In this document: in pieces, positions 33,343-41,226 of the stretch
Position numbering within the stretch: the first letter of the stretch is position 1
Layout of the letters: each line of letters begins with the position of its first letter
DNA from: CAWUEZ02 sp963921355
GTDB taxonomy: Bacteria; Pseudomonadota; Alphaproteobacteria; Thalassobaculales; Thalassobaculaceae
Assembly (NCBI GenBank): GCA_963921355.3
Contig: OZ001190.1
Location: 1,736,001 to 1,800,000 of the forward strand
Direction of reading: 5' to 3'
Length of the DNA: 64,000 nt
Program-made: the position numbers and the translations under genes
Notes under the pieces: generated by a model
Seen by the model: only the letters and a program-made list of their open reading frames with translations
What the model was told of the DNA's origin: nothing
Database searches by the model: none

Positions 33343-34506
33343 ATGTCGGATATCTGCCCGGTATGTGAAGCGGGCGGGGCACCGGTGGTGTTCTCGACCG
33401 AAGCCCAGATGTACTGGGTGGTGGCCGAACGTGCGCTGACGGACCGGTTCGTGCCGGTCGACCTGCGCCAATGCCGGGTCTGCGGCCATGTCTTCAACAC
33501 CGACATCGCCCGGGACACGCTGACCGAGATCTATCGCCGGCAGACGGCCACCAACCGGCCGGTCTCGCCGGCCATGGTTGCCCGCTACGAGATCCTGCTC
33601 GACTTCCTGGGCCGGGAGCGTCTGATCGGCAAGCGCATCCTCGAGGTCGGGGGCGGGACCGGTTCCCTGGCCCGCCTGCTGGCCGATCTCGGCGCCGAGG
33701 TCACGGTGGTCGAGCCCAACGACGAGTTGGAGGCGTTGCTCGGCGAGGCCGGGACCCGCATCCGGGTGGTGAACGACTTCTTCGGCCCAGACACCCTGGA
33801 CGAGGTGTTCGACGGCGTGATCTGCCGCCAGGTCGTCGAGCACATTCTGGACGTCCGGCCGTTCGTTCGGGCGCTGGGTGCCGCTGTGGCGCCGGGCGGC
33901 TTCGCCTATATCGAGATCCCGACGCTCGAGTTCATCGCCCGGTACGGCGCATATATGGAACTGCACGTCCAGCATCTGCACTACTTCGATCGGGCCACAC
34001 GGGCACGGCTGTTGCGGGATGCGGGCCTAGAGACGGTCGCTGTCCACGACATCCTGGACGGTCATGATGTCGGGCTGCTCGCCGTGCCGTCGACGCAGGC
34101 GCAATCCGCTGCGGTGGTCTCGCCGCTTGGCCTGGACGACGCGCTGATTCGGCGTGACGCCCACCGGTCTTTTCTGGCGGCATTCGATGGGGCGCCGGAC
34201 CGGACCGCGGTGTATGCGGCGACGTCCCAGGGCGTGACGTTCTACAATCAGTTTGCCGAGGGTCGCGGACCGACCCGGTTCCTCGATGACAATCCGGACT
34301 ACTGGAACCGGTTTGCCTACGGCCGGGGCGGTGTGGCGCCGGTCCTGCCGCGTAGCGCCGATCTGCTGCGTGAACTCGACGACATCTTCATCGGTGCCTA
34401 TCACCATGAACCGGCCATCACGCAAAAGCTGGCAGAAGACGGCTATCGGGGTAGGATGTGGTCAACTCATCCCCGCCACCCGACGATAGAGCCGATCCAG
34501 CGATGA
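33343..34506 (+). CDS. Class I SAM methyltransferase with N-terminal zinc motif
   Basis: 387 residues. It opens with CPVCEAGG and 40 residues later CRVCGHVF, a Cys4 zinc knuckle typical of the N-domain of sugar C-methyltransferase-like proteins. ILEVGGGTGSLARLLADLG is the SAM-binding motif, and HVQHLHYFDRATRARLL follows. The C-terminal part (YAATSQGVTFYN, RFLDDNPDYWNRFAYGR) resembles the C-terminal domain of the same group. ATG 33343 follows GAGGGTGG. Its stop overlaps the FkbM start (ATGA). It is likely a sugar or nucleotide-sugar modifying enzyme in the glycan operon. Confidence 0.84.
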   Translation: MSDICPVCEAGGAPVVFSTEAQMYWVVAERALTDRFVPVDLRQCRVCGHVFNTDIARDTLTEIYRRQTATNRPVSPAMVARYEILLDFLGRERLIGKRILEVGGGTGSLARLLADLGAEVTVVEPNDELEALLGEAGTRIRVVNDFFGPDTLDEVFDGVICRQVVEHILDVRPFVRALGAAVAPGGFAYIEIPTLEFIARYGAYMELHVQHLHYFDRATRARLLRDAGLETVAVHDILDGHDVGLLAVPSTQAQSAAVVSPLGLDDALIRRDAHRSFLAAFDGAPDRTAVYAATSQGVTFYNQFAEGRGPTRFLDDNPDYWNRFAYGRGGVAPVLPRSADLLRELDDIFIGAYHHEPAITQKLAEDGYRGRMWSTHPRHPTIEPIQR

Positions 34507-35474
34507 CCGACTCCGACCTGTGGACCATCGCGGTCGTCGATGCCGGGGCGCGTTACGGCATGCATCCGACATGGCGGGGCGTCGAGGCGCCGATCCGCTA
34601 CACGATGTTCGAACCCGAGCCCGGCGAGGCCGAGCGGCTGGCCGCGAAGTATCGGGACCGCGCGGATGTGGAGATTGTGGCCAAGGCGCTGGGGCAGGTG
34701 CCGGACGGCCGTCTGACCCTTTGGCTTACCGCCCATCGTGGTTATGTCGGCACCACGAAACCCAACCCGGACAGTCTGTGGTTCGGGAATGTCCGTCCCG
34801 AAGAGGGCCAGGTCGAGGGGTCGATCGACGTTGCCAGCACCACGCTCGACGCGGAATACGCCGATCGCGGCCGCCGGGCAGACTTCCTGAAGGTCGATGT
34901 CGAAGGCGAGGAACTTGCCGTGCTGCGGGGCGGGGAACGGACCCTCGATGATGTTCTGGCGATGCGGATTGAGGTTCAGTTCGACGATTCCTTCGTCCAC
35001 CAGACGGCGTCGGACATCTTCCGTCATGCCATCGACGAGCGCGGATTTCGCCTGATGCGCCTGGACTATGACGGTCGCGGGCAGCCCCTGAGCTACCTGG
35101 TCGGGGATTCCGGGTACGGGGCGCTGTGCGGGTGCGATGCGATCTTCGTGCGCAAGGCCGAAGCGGTGGCCGAGCGTGGCGGCTCAGAGGCGGCAGCGGG
35201 GCTGATCAAGCTCGCGGTCTTCGCCTTGCGCAACGGCCTGTCGGACTATGCCGTCGTCTGTCTCGAAGCCCTGACATCACTCGGTTGGGAGCCGCGCGGC
35301 GGTGAGCCCGAGATCCGCCGCTACCTTCGCAAACTGTTCACTTTCGCGGCGATCCGGGTGCGGGCGACCTCGCCCGATCTTTATGGTCGGGCGCGCACCG
35401 ATTACGAACGTTTCTTCGGTGAACCGATGTTGGACCGCCATGCGGTCTTCGAGAGCGACTGGTTGAACCCCTGA
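34503..35474 (+). CDS. FkbM-family methyltransferase
   Basis: A 323-residue SAM-dependent methyltransferase. The FkbM signature is FLKVDVEGEELAVLRGGERTL, with VVDAGARYGMHPTW at the N-terminus and MRIEVQFD later. FkbM enzymes O-methylate sugar or polyketide hydroxyls. The C-terminal 80 residues (from ALRNGLSDYAVVCLEAL) form an extra helical part not needed for the domain. The start overlaps the preceding stop by 4 bases, and the stop overlaps the next start by 1 base. By context it methylates a glycan unit. Confidence 0.86.
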   Translation: MTDSDLWTIAVVDAGARYGMHPTWRGVEAPIRYTMFEPEPGEAERLAAKYRDRADVEIVAKALGQVPDGRLTLWLTAHRGYVGTTKPNPDSLWFGNVRPEEGQVEGSIDVASTTLDAEYADRGRRADFLKVDVEGEELAVLRGGERTLDDVLAMRIEVQFDDSFVHQTASDIFRHAIDERGFRLMRLDYDGRGQPLSYLVGDSGYGALCGCDAIFVRKAEAVAERGGSEAAAGLIKLAVFALRNGLSDYAVVCLEALTSLGWEPRGGEPEIRRYLRKLFTFAAIRVRATSPDLYGRARTDYERFFGEPMLDRHAVFESDWLNP

Positions 35475-36547
35475 TGACCGATTCCGCAGGCAGTTCGGCG
35501 GGCACCGGGCCGACATCCCCGGACCCCGCGACCGCGTCCCCGGCGGCACCGACGCTCTATGCGGTCTTTGATCTCGGGTTCACGCCGGTCACCTTCGACA
35601 TCATGAACTTCCTGGTGTTCGCGAACCTGTGGACGCTGCGGGCCGGGTTCGCCGGGTATCACCTGGTTCTGGTCATGGGCCCGGACGGCCGGTTCCGCGA
35701 CCTGACACCCAAGGACAAGGCGCTGGACGACGATGAGAAAGTGTGGCGGGTCCGGCACGTCCTGATGAGCCATGCTCACATTGCCAAGCGCTGTCTCGGC
35801 GTCAGTTTCTTCGATCGCCGGGAGGACCTTGCCAACCTTCTGCGCGCGGTCCACCCGGACCAGCTGTTTCCGCCCAACTACACCGTCGCCGAGCCGAAGA
35901 CGGCGTTCATGCTGGCCGATCTGTTCCGAATCGAGCCGACAGCGCAGGAACTGGACACCTTCGCGGCCCATCCGTCGGTCCTGCGCAAGGTCGACGACTG
36001 GTTGAGCCGCGGGGCGCCGACCGGCAAGCCGGTCACTCTGACGCTTCGGGTCTCGACCATAGAGTCGGCCCGCAACTCCGACGTCGATGCCTGGCTTCAG
36101 GCGGCGGCCCGCATTCGGGATGCCGGTTTCGATCCGATCATCATTCCGGACACCGATCTCGTCACCTCCGGCCAGGATGTCGGCGCATTCGGCGACATCC
36201 CCGTCTTCGCCATGGGCGCCATTGACCTGGAACTGCGCATCGCCCTGTATCAACGTGCGTTGGTGAACCTCGCCGACAACGGCGGTCCCGCCTTCATCAG
36301 CTACTTCATGGAAAATGTCAGTGCAGTTTGCTTTCTGCCGGTCGAGAAGTTGCCGGAGGTGGTGACGGTGACCGGCCGCGGTGTCGATCGGATGGCGGAG
36401 CTGCTGGGAGTGGAGCCCTACGGGGACTTTCCTTGGTCGAGCCCTGTCCGTCGGTTCGTCTGGCAGCCCGACACGCTGGACAACATTCTCCAGGCCTTCG
36501 ACGAGGCGACCGCTCATCTGTCCCGGAGCGGGGAGGTCGGGCCATGA
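35474..36547 (+). CDS. Hypothetical protein of glycan operon, possible glycosyltransferase
   Basis: A 357-residue protein I cannot place firmly. After a Pro/Ala/Ser-rich stretch of 25 residues it has alternating strands and helices. The segment TLRVSTIESARNSDVDAWLQ followed by RIRDAGFDPIIIPDTD recalls TIGR04372-type putative glycosyltransferases, where an RNxD segment is followed by a strand ending in Asp. ATG overlaps the FkbM stop by one base, and the end overlaps the GT4 start by 4 bases, so it is a true operon member. No membrane segment is seen. It may act in glycan assembly. Confidence 0.6.
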   Translation: MTDSAGSSAGTGPTSPDPATASPAAPTLYAVFDLGFTPVTFDIMNFLVFANLWTLRAGFAGYHLVLVMGPDGRFRDLTPKDKALDDDEKVWRVRHVLMSHAHIAKRCLGVSFFDRREDLANLLRAVHPDQLFPPNYTVAEPKTAFMLADLFRIEPTAQELDTFAAHPSVLRKVDDWLSRGAPTGKPVTLTLRVSTIESARNSDVDAWLQAAARIRDAGFDPIIIPDTDLVTSGQDVGAFGDIPVFAMGAIDLELRIALYQRALVNLADNGGPAFISYFMENVSAVCFLPVEKLPEVVTVTGRGVDRMAELLGVEPYGDFPWSSPVRRFVWQPDTLDNILQAFDEATAHLSRSGEVGP

Positions 36548-38295
36548 CCACCGCCAATGCCGCCATCGTCTTCGAGCCGACGGCGTTCGATGGGGCCCAG
36601 AAGGAGCTCAAGGGGCGTCACGTTGCCGGTGCCAGCTTTCTCGACGGCTTTGTTCGCTACGCCGATGTCGAGAGGTTTGTCGAGCTACCGCTCCGCCGGG
36701 ACCATGCCGCCAGCTTCGAGACCAAGATCGCTGACCTGCAGGCTGCGCTGACGCCGGACCGAATCCGTCCGGCGCAGGGGCTGGCTCCGGGCGATCTGGA
36801 TGGTGTCGCCGGTGTCGGGACCCTGTTCTCGCCGGACCCCACGCTCACGCAATTCGCCTGGTCGCGGCGCCACGTCGGACAGCGGGCCTATTCTATCTGC
36901 GGGATCACCCACACGATCTCCAGCGCCGCGGTCCAGCAGCAGCTCGCCGATTACCTGACCGCGCCGATGCAGCCCTGGGACGCCCTGATCTGCACGTCCA
37001 CCGCGGTCCGGGCCGCGGCGGTCCGGGTTCAGGAGACATTCGCCGACTACCTCGAGGCCCGGATCGGTGCCCGCCCACCCCAGCCCATGCAGATGCCGGT
37101 GATCCCGCTCGGCACCGATGTGGAGACGTATCGCGCCCGCGGTGAAGACGCACAGGCCCGCAGCACCCTGCGCGCCCGCCTCGGGGTTGGTGACGACGAT
37201 GTCCTGATGCTGTTCTTCGGGCGGCTGGCGTTCCACGCCAAGGCCCATCCGGTGCCGATGTTTCTGGCCATGCAGCGCGCCCAGGCCCGACTCGGGCATT
37301 CGAAAGGCAGGCTGCACCTGCTGATGACGGGTCAGTTCGCGAACATCCATCAGGAAACTGCCTTCCGCAGTGCTGTCGCCGGCGCCTGCCCGGACGTTCC
37401 TGTCCACTTCATTTATGGTTCACCGGGCCCCGAAGCCTGGGCGAGCTGGGCCGCGGCCGATGTCTTCCTGTCGCTGTCGGACAACATTCAGGAGAGCTTC
37501 GGGATCACGCCTGTCGAGGCGATGGCCGCCCGGCTGCCCTGCGTCGTCAGCGACTGGAACGGCTGCAAGGATACCGTCGCCGACGGCGTGACCGGGATCC
37601 GGGCCGCGAGTTGGTTCGGCCAGGCGCCGATCGGCGCCGGCATGGCGCGGGCCTACGATTCGGAGGCGTGGACCTATGATCATTTCGTCGGAGGGACTTG
37701 CCTCGTCACCAGCGTCGATGTTGATCAGACCGCTGAAGCACTGACGCGTCTGGCTGCCGATCCCGACCTCCGTCGAACGCTTGGTGACGCGGGATATGAG
37801 CGGGCCAGATCGGTCTTCGACTGGTCGGCCATCATTCCCCAGTATCAGGCCCTGTGGGCGGACCTCGCCGAACGCCGGGGAACGGCAGGCGAGATCGCAC
37901 CCCCGGTACGGCATGCGGTGAATCCGGCGCTGGCTGACCCGACGGCGACATTTCAGGACTTTCCGACCCATCGGCTCTCGGCAGACGCATTGGTTGGTCC
38001 ATGCGACGGCGCGCCGTCCCTCGATTGGCTGTTCGGCGAAAAGTCAGCGACGTTTCGCTCGGATCTTCTGCTGCCCCGCGATCGGATCCAGGCCATGGTC
38101 GACCTAGTCGCCGCGGGGCCATGTGCGGTTTCGGAGGTGTTGCAGGTGTTCTCCGGTGCGGAGGCGCCAAAGGCTGTCAGGAGCGTTCTCTGGTTGGCGA
38201 AGTTTGGGGTTCTGTCCCTGCGCCCCGCAGAGTCCGGTGCAGCGTCGGAAGCAGCGACGGATGAGCAGTTGGCGCCAGATCAGGCGGCCTCCTGA
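36544..38295 (+). CDS. Glycosyltransferase family 4 with extended C-terminus
   Basis: A 583-residue retaining GT. The nucleotide-sugar domain contains DVLMLFFGRLAFHAKAHPVP, VFLSLSDNIQESFGITPVEAMAARLPCVVSDWNG, matching the EX7E region (E...GITPVEAM). About 120 residues beyond the GT domain (from about residue 460) are unusual for GT4 enzymes and include a winged-helix-like segment LPRDRIQAMVDLVAAG. ATG 36544 overlaps the preceding gene by 4 bases. It is the last gene of the rightward operon before a 110-base gap. Confidence 0.85.
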   Translation: MTTANAAIVFEPTAFDGAQKELKGRHVAGASFLDGFVRYADVERFVELPLRRDHAASFETKIADLQAALTPDRIRPAQGLAPGDLDGVAGVGTLFSPDPTLTQFAWSRRHVGQRAYSICGITHTISSAAVQQQLADYLTAPMQPWDALICTSTAVRAAAVRVQETFADYLEARIGARPPQPMQMPVIPLGTDVETYRARGEDAQARSTLRARLGVGDDDVLMLFFGRLAFHAKAHPVPMFLAMQRAQARLGHSKGRLHLLMTGQFANIHQETAFRSAVAGACPDVPVHFIYGSPGPEAWASWAAADVFLSLSDNIQESFGITPVEAMAARLPCVVSDWNGCKDTVADGVTGIRAASWFGQAPIGAGMARAYDSEAWTYDHFVGGTCLVTSVDVDQTAEALTRLAADPDLRRTLGDAGYERARSVFDWSAIIPQYQALWADLAERRGTAGEIAPPVRHAVNPALADPTATFQDFPTHRLSADALVGPCDGAPSLDWLFGEKSATFRSDLLLPRDRIQAMVDLVAAGPCAVSEVLQVFSGAEAPKAVRSVLWLAKFGVLSLRPAESGAASEAATDEQLAPDQAAS

Positions 38296-38405
38296 TCGGG
38301 AAGCGCACATCGATCCTCTCGACTTGGACCGCGAATCCGCCGATTCTTGATCGGTTCGAATGATGACCCTGGTGCCGGAACGGCGGCTGCAGACGAGGGC
38401 AAGGG

Positions 38406-39470
38406 ATGGATCGACGGTTCAGGATTGGGCTGCTGGGATGCGGCCGCGTATCAAACCGCTACCGCGAAGTCTTCGGCGATGAGCTGACCGACTGTGCCGA
38501 GGTCGTCGGGACCTGCGACACGGTGATCGAGAAAGCCGAGGAGGTCGCGGCCGTCACCGGTGGTAAAGCGGTCGACCACGTCGATGCCCTGATCGCGCTC
38601 GAGCCCGATCTGGTCTGCGTCCTGACGGAATCCGGCCACCACGCCCGAGACGCGCTGTATCTGATTGAGCGGGGATGCAATGTCCTGGTCGAGAAGCCGG
38701 TGGCGCTGCGCCTGGAGGATGCGGTGGCCGTTCGCGACGCGGCACGCAAGTCGGGCGTTGTCTGCGCGGTCGTAAAGCAGAACCGCTACAACCCGGCCAT
38801 GCGGTTCGTGCGCGGAGAGTTGGAAGCCGGGACCTTCGGCAAACTCATCGCCGCCGAGGTCCGGGTGCATTGGTGCCGGTACCAGGACTACTACGAAGAT
38901 GGCTGGCATGGCCGGTGGTCGATGGACGGCGGCGTCCTCGCCCAGCAGGCGATCCACCATCTGGATGCGCTGCAGTGGCTCGGCGGCGAGATCGAGAGCG
39001 TCTGTGCGACCGGGGTGGCGGCGGTCAACCGCTTGGAGGCGGAAGATACGGCGGCCGCCGTCGTGCGCTTCCGGTCGGGTGCGCTGGGCACCATTCTGGC
39101 GACCACGGCTGCCCGGGACATGGACTTCGAAGCTTCGCTACAGTTGGTCGGCGAGAACGCCCGCGCCAAGGTTGGCGGATTCGCTCTGAACCTGCTCGAG
39201 TCCTGGTATGCGGTTTCGTCCGGTGGACGCGATCCGGCCACCGAGGACCGGTACAGCCAGGACGTACCGTCGAGCTACGGGCTGGGCCATGGGCCGCTGG
39301 TCCGCGATGTGCTCGACGCGATCGCGACCGGCGGCAGACCGCCGATCGATGTCGACGATGCCCTGCAGTCGCTCCGCCTCGTTCATGCGCTCTATGAAAG
39401 CATGGAGCGCGGCGGCTGGGTGGCGTTAGCCGGCATGGGTGGATCCGCCAAGCTTGGAATCGGACCCTGA
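38406..39470 (+). CDS. Gfo/Idh/MocA family oxidoreductase
   Basis: 354 residues. IGLLGCGRVSNRYREV is the NAD(P)-binding loop, and CNVLVEKPVALRLEDA contains the EKP motif of the family. GGVLAQQAIHHLDALQWL has the catalytic-domain His pair. Such enzymes oxidise or reduce sugars and nucleotide sugars, for example forming 3-keto sugars or uronic-acid derivatives. ATG 38406 follows GAGGGCAAGGG. It lies between the GT4 gene and the convergent glf-like gene and probably prepares a sugar for the local glycan. Confidence 0.87.
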   Translation: MDRRFRIGLLGCGRVSNRYREVFGDELTDCAEVVGTCDTVIEKAEEVAAVTGGKAVDHVDALIALEPDLVCVLTESGHHARDALYLIERGCNVLVEKPVALRLEDAVAVRDAARKSGVVCAVVKQNRYNPAMRFVRGELEAGTFGKLIAAEVRVHWCRYQDYYEDGWHGRWSMDGGVLAQQAIHHLDALQWLGGEIESVCATGVAAVNRLEAEDTAAAVVRFRSGALGTILATTAARDMDFEASLQLVGENARAKVGGFALNLLESWYAVSSGGRDPATEDRYSQDVPSSYGLGHGPLVRDVLDAIATGGRPPIDVDDALQSLRLVHALYESMERGGWVALAGMGGSAKLGIGP

Positions 39471-39503
39471 GACGTACGTGCTGACAGGCGTCAACCGTCG
39501 GCG

Positions 39504-40727
39504 TCAGCCGTCGCTGTCGACCGGGACCACCCCTTCATCGACCATCGCCTTGGTGAGCAGGCTGGGGGCCGCCTGGTCCGCGCCGTAGACCGGGACCGGG
39601 TGCGAGAAGCCGCCTGACTTCAGTTCCTCGGCCAGGGCCATAGCCTGATAGATCAGGTCGTCGATGTCGATGTACTTGTAGCTGCCGGCACGCCCCATAG
39701 ACACCACACCGTCCGGGAACTCATCGAAATACTTGTAGGCAGTGGCGATGTGTTCCTTGATCGGAAGCGGATAGAGCTTGTTGGCGTGGCTCGGGATTTC
39801 GATGCCGAGCAGAGTCGACGGTGCCTGGTGCTGGGTGAACTTCTTGTACTCGACGATGCGCGTATACGGTTCGTCGCCGGCATAGTAGGTGAAGTAGACC
39901 TTCGGCGGAAAAGCGAACTCGACCGGCAGGATGATGGTCATGAAATTGCGCCCGACGAACGGCAATTCGCCGAAAGCGTAGTTCATCAGGATGTCGGGTG
40001 AGAGCGTGTTGACGATCAGATCATAGGCGTGCCACTCGCCGGCGATCTGCACGCGCTTGTTCGGGATGTCGAAACGTTCGATCTCGGTGCTGGTCTTGAC
40101 GTTGATGTCCGCGGTGGCGACCGCGAAGTACCGATCGTAGCCATCAGCCGCCAGCGGATAGGCGCTGATCGCCGTGTCCCAGCCCTCGCGCGACCCTTTC
40201 TTGATCGCCACGCCTTTCGGTGACCAGCCGAAGTCGTCGATCATCGTATTGCTTTCGACCTGCCACATCTTGCAGGAGTACTTGTTGATCATCTTGTCGT
40301 AGAGGGTGCGTCCGACCGAGGCGACCCAGTACTCCTCGAAGTTCTTGGCGGCCATCCAGCCCTCGATCTTCTGAGCCTCGGCGATCTCCTGATGGATGGA
40401 TTCACGCTCCGGCATGCGGTGCAGGTCATCCTCGTGGATTGGGAAGTTATAGTAATTGCGATCCGCTTCGACATAGGTGATGAACTCGTGGTCGAGCTTG
40501 CGCATCGGCACGATGGCATTCAGGTAGTCGAAGAGTTCCGGCATCGGTGTCAGGAAATGGCGGGGGCCGAAGGTGAAGGGGTGACCGCCGCGCCAGTGGG
40601 TCTTGACCCCGCCGCCCAGGAACGGCGCGCGTTCGACCAGGTCGATGTCCCAGCCATCAAGCTGTGAAATCTGATGGGCGGCCGCACAGCCGGCAAACCC
40701 ACCGCCGATGATGAGGGCTTTCTTCAT
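39504..40727 (-). CDS. UDP-galactopyranose mutase-like flavoprotein
   Basis: A 407-residue FAD enzyme. ALIIGGGFAGCAAAHQI is the dinucleotide-binding motif and GGGVKTHWRGGHPFTFGPRHF matches the substrate/FAD loop of Glf, which in classical enzymes reads GGxxxTxxxxxxxxxxGPHxFH. The C-terminus contains FPDGVVSMGRAGSYKYIDIDDLIYQAMAL (fragments), equivalent to the GR...YxYxDMD segment that closes over FAD. Overall it is close to, but not a standard match for, UDP-Galp mutase, so it may use another NDP-hexopyranose. It is monocistronic, transcribed away from the RTX gene. Confidence 0.83.
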   Translation of the reverse strand: MKKALIIGGGFAGCAAAHQISQLDGWDIDLVERAPFLGGGVKTHWRGGHPFTFGPRHFLTPMPELFDYLNAIVPMRKLDHEFITYVEADRNYYNFPIHEDDLHRMPERESIHQEIAEAQKIEGWMAAKNFEEYWVASVGRTLYDKMINKYSCKMWQVESNTMIDDFGWSPKGVAIKKGSREGWDTAISAYPLAADGYDRYFAVATADINVKTSTEIERFDIPNKRVQIAGEWHAYDLIVNTLSPDILMNYAFGELPFVGRNFMTIILPVEFAFPPKVYFTYYAGDEPYTRIVEYKKFTQHQAPSTLLGIEIPSHANKLYPLPIKEHIATAYKYFDEFPDGVVSMGRAGSYKYIDIDDLIYQAMALAEELKSGGFSHPVPVYGADQAAPSLLTKAMVDEGVVPVDSDG

Positions 40728-41226
40728 GGCCGGGAACTCCTGTTCCTGATGACGCCAGACCGGACCGAAAGGACTCGCAGGATGGCTGATTCGGCCGCTG
40801 TCCGTCGCCCATCAATGTCGGAAATCCTGATTCGCAAAGCGTTCAGGGCGATCCGAGGCGCCGACTCCGGTAAAGTGGGTCGGCCATCCGCGCCCGCCCG
40901 AGATTCCGCCTTCCGGTCTGGGGAACGATTGGATAGCCATCGACACTCGCCAGAAGCTTGTGCCGTTCTTGGTAATCTATGCGAGAAAACATAGTCATAA
41001 ATACATCCAGAAGGTCTAAGTGTGTTAATTCAGCAACACACCTCGACCTCTGATCGATCTGCAAAAAAGTGAAGTGAACATCGCACTTGCATCTCCTGCT
41101 GGTCGCAGGTAGAGACAATCCAGTTCGGTCTCTGACCGACGGAGGCATGGGAGAAGCGTGGTCTTGGGGAGCCGTGAAGCGGCCTAGCGCCAAGGCTGGC
41201 ACAAACACGCAGGAGTCTACGGGATC
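40728..41226 (+). promoter_or_regulatory. Intergenic leader of the large RTX gene
   Basis: A 499-base stretch with no convincing gene. The part 40970-41080 is AT-rich compared with its surroundings. It holds a weak candidate -35 (TTGGTA, 40969-40974) with TAGTCA/CATAAAT about 17-22 bases on, and an inverted repeat GTGTGTT (41020-41026)/AACACAC (41035-41041) with an 8-base loop. A ribosome binding site AGGAG at 41211-41215 precedes the ATG at 41227. A transcript starting near 41005 would have a leader of about 220 bases, as expected of stable surface-protein messages. Promoter identity is tentative. Confidence 0.35.
41020..41041. repeat. 7-bp inverted repeat in RTX leader
   Basis: GTGTGTT and AACACAC are separated by AATTCAGC. 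It could be an operator or an RNA hairpin in the 5' leader. Confidence 0.4.

Noticed and set aside
40674..40994. Possible 106-codon gene in the gap before the RTX gene
   Set aside because: No ribosome binding site, no known pattern, and it overlaps the end of the glf-like gene and the likely promoter region.
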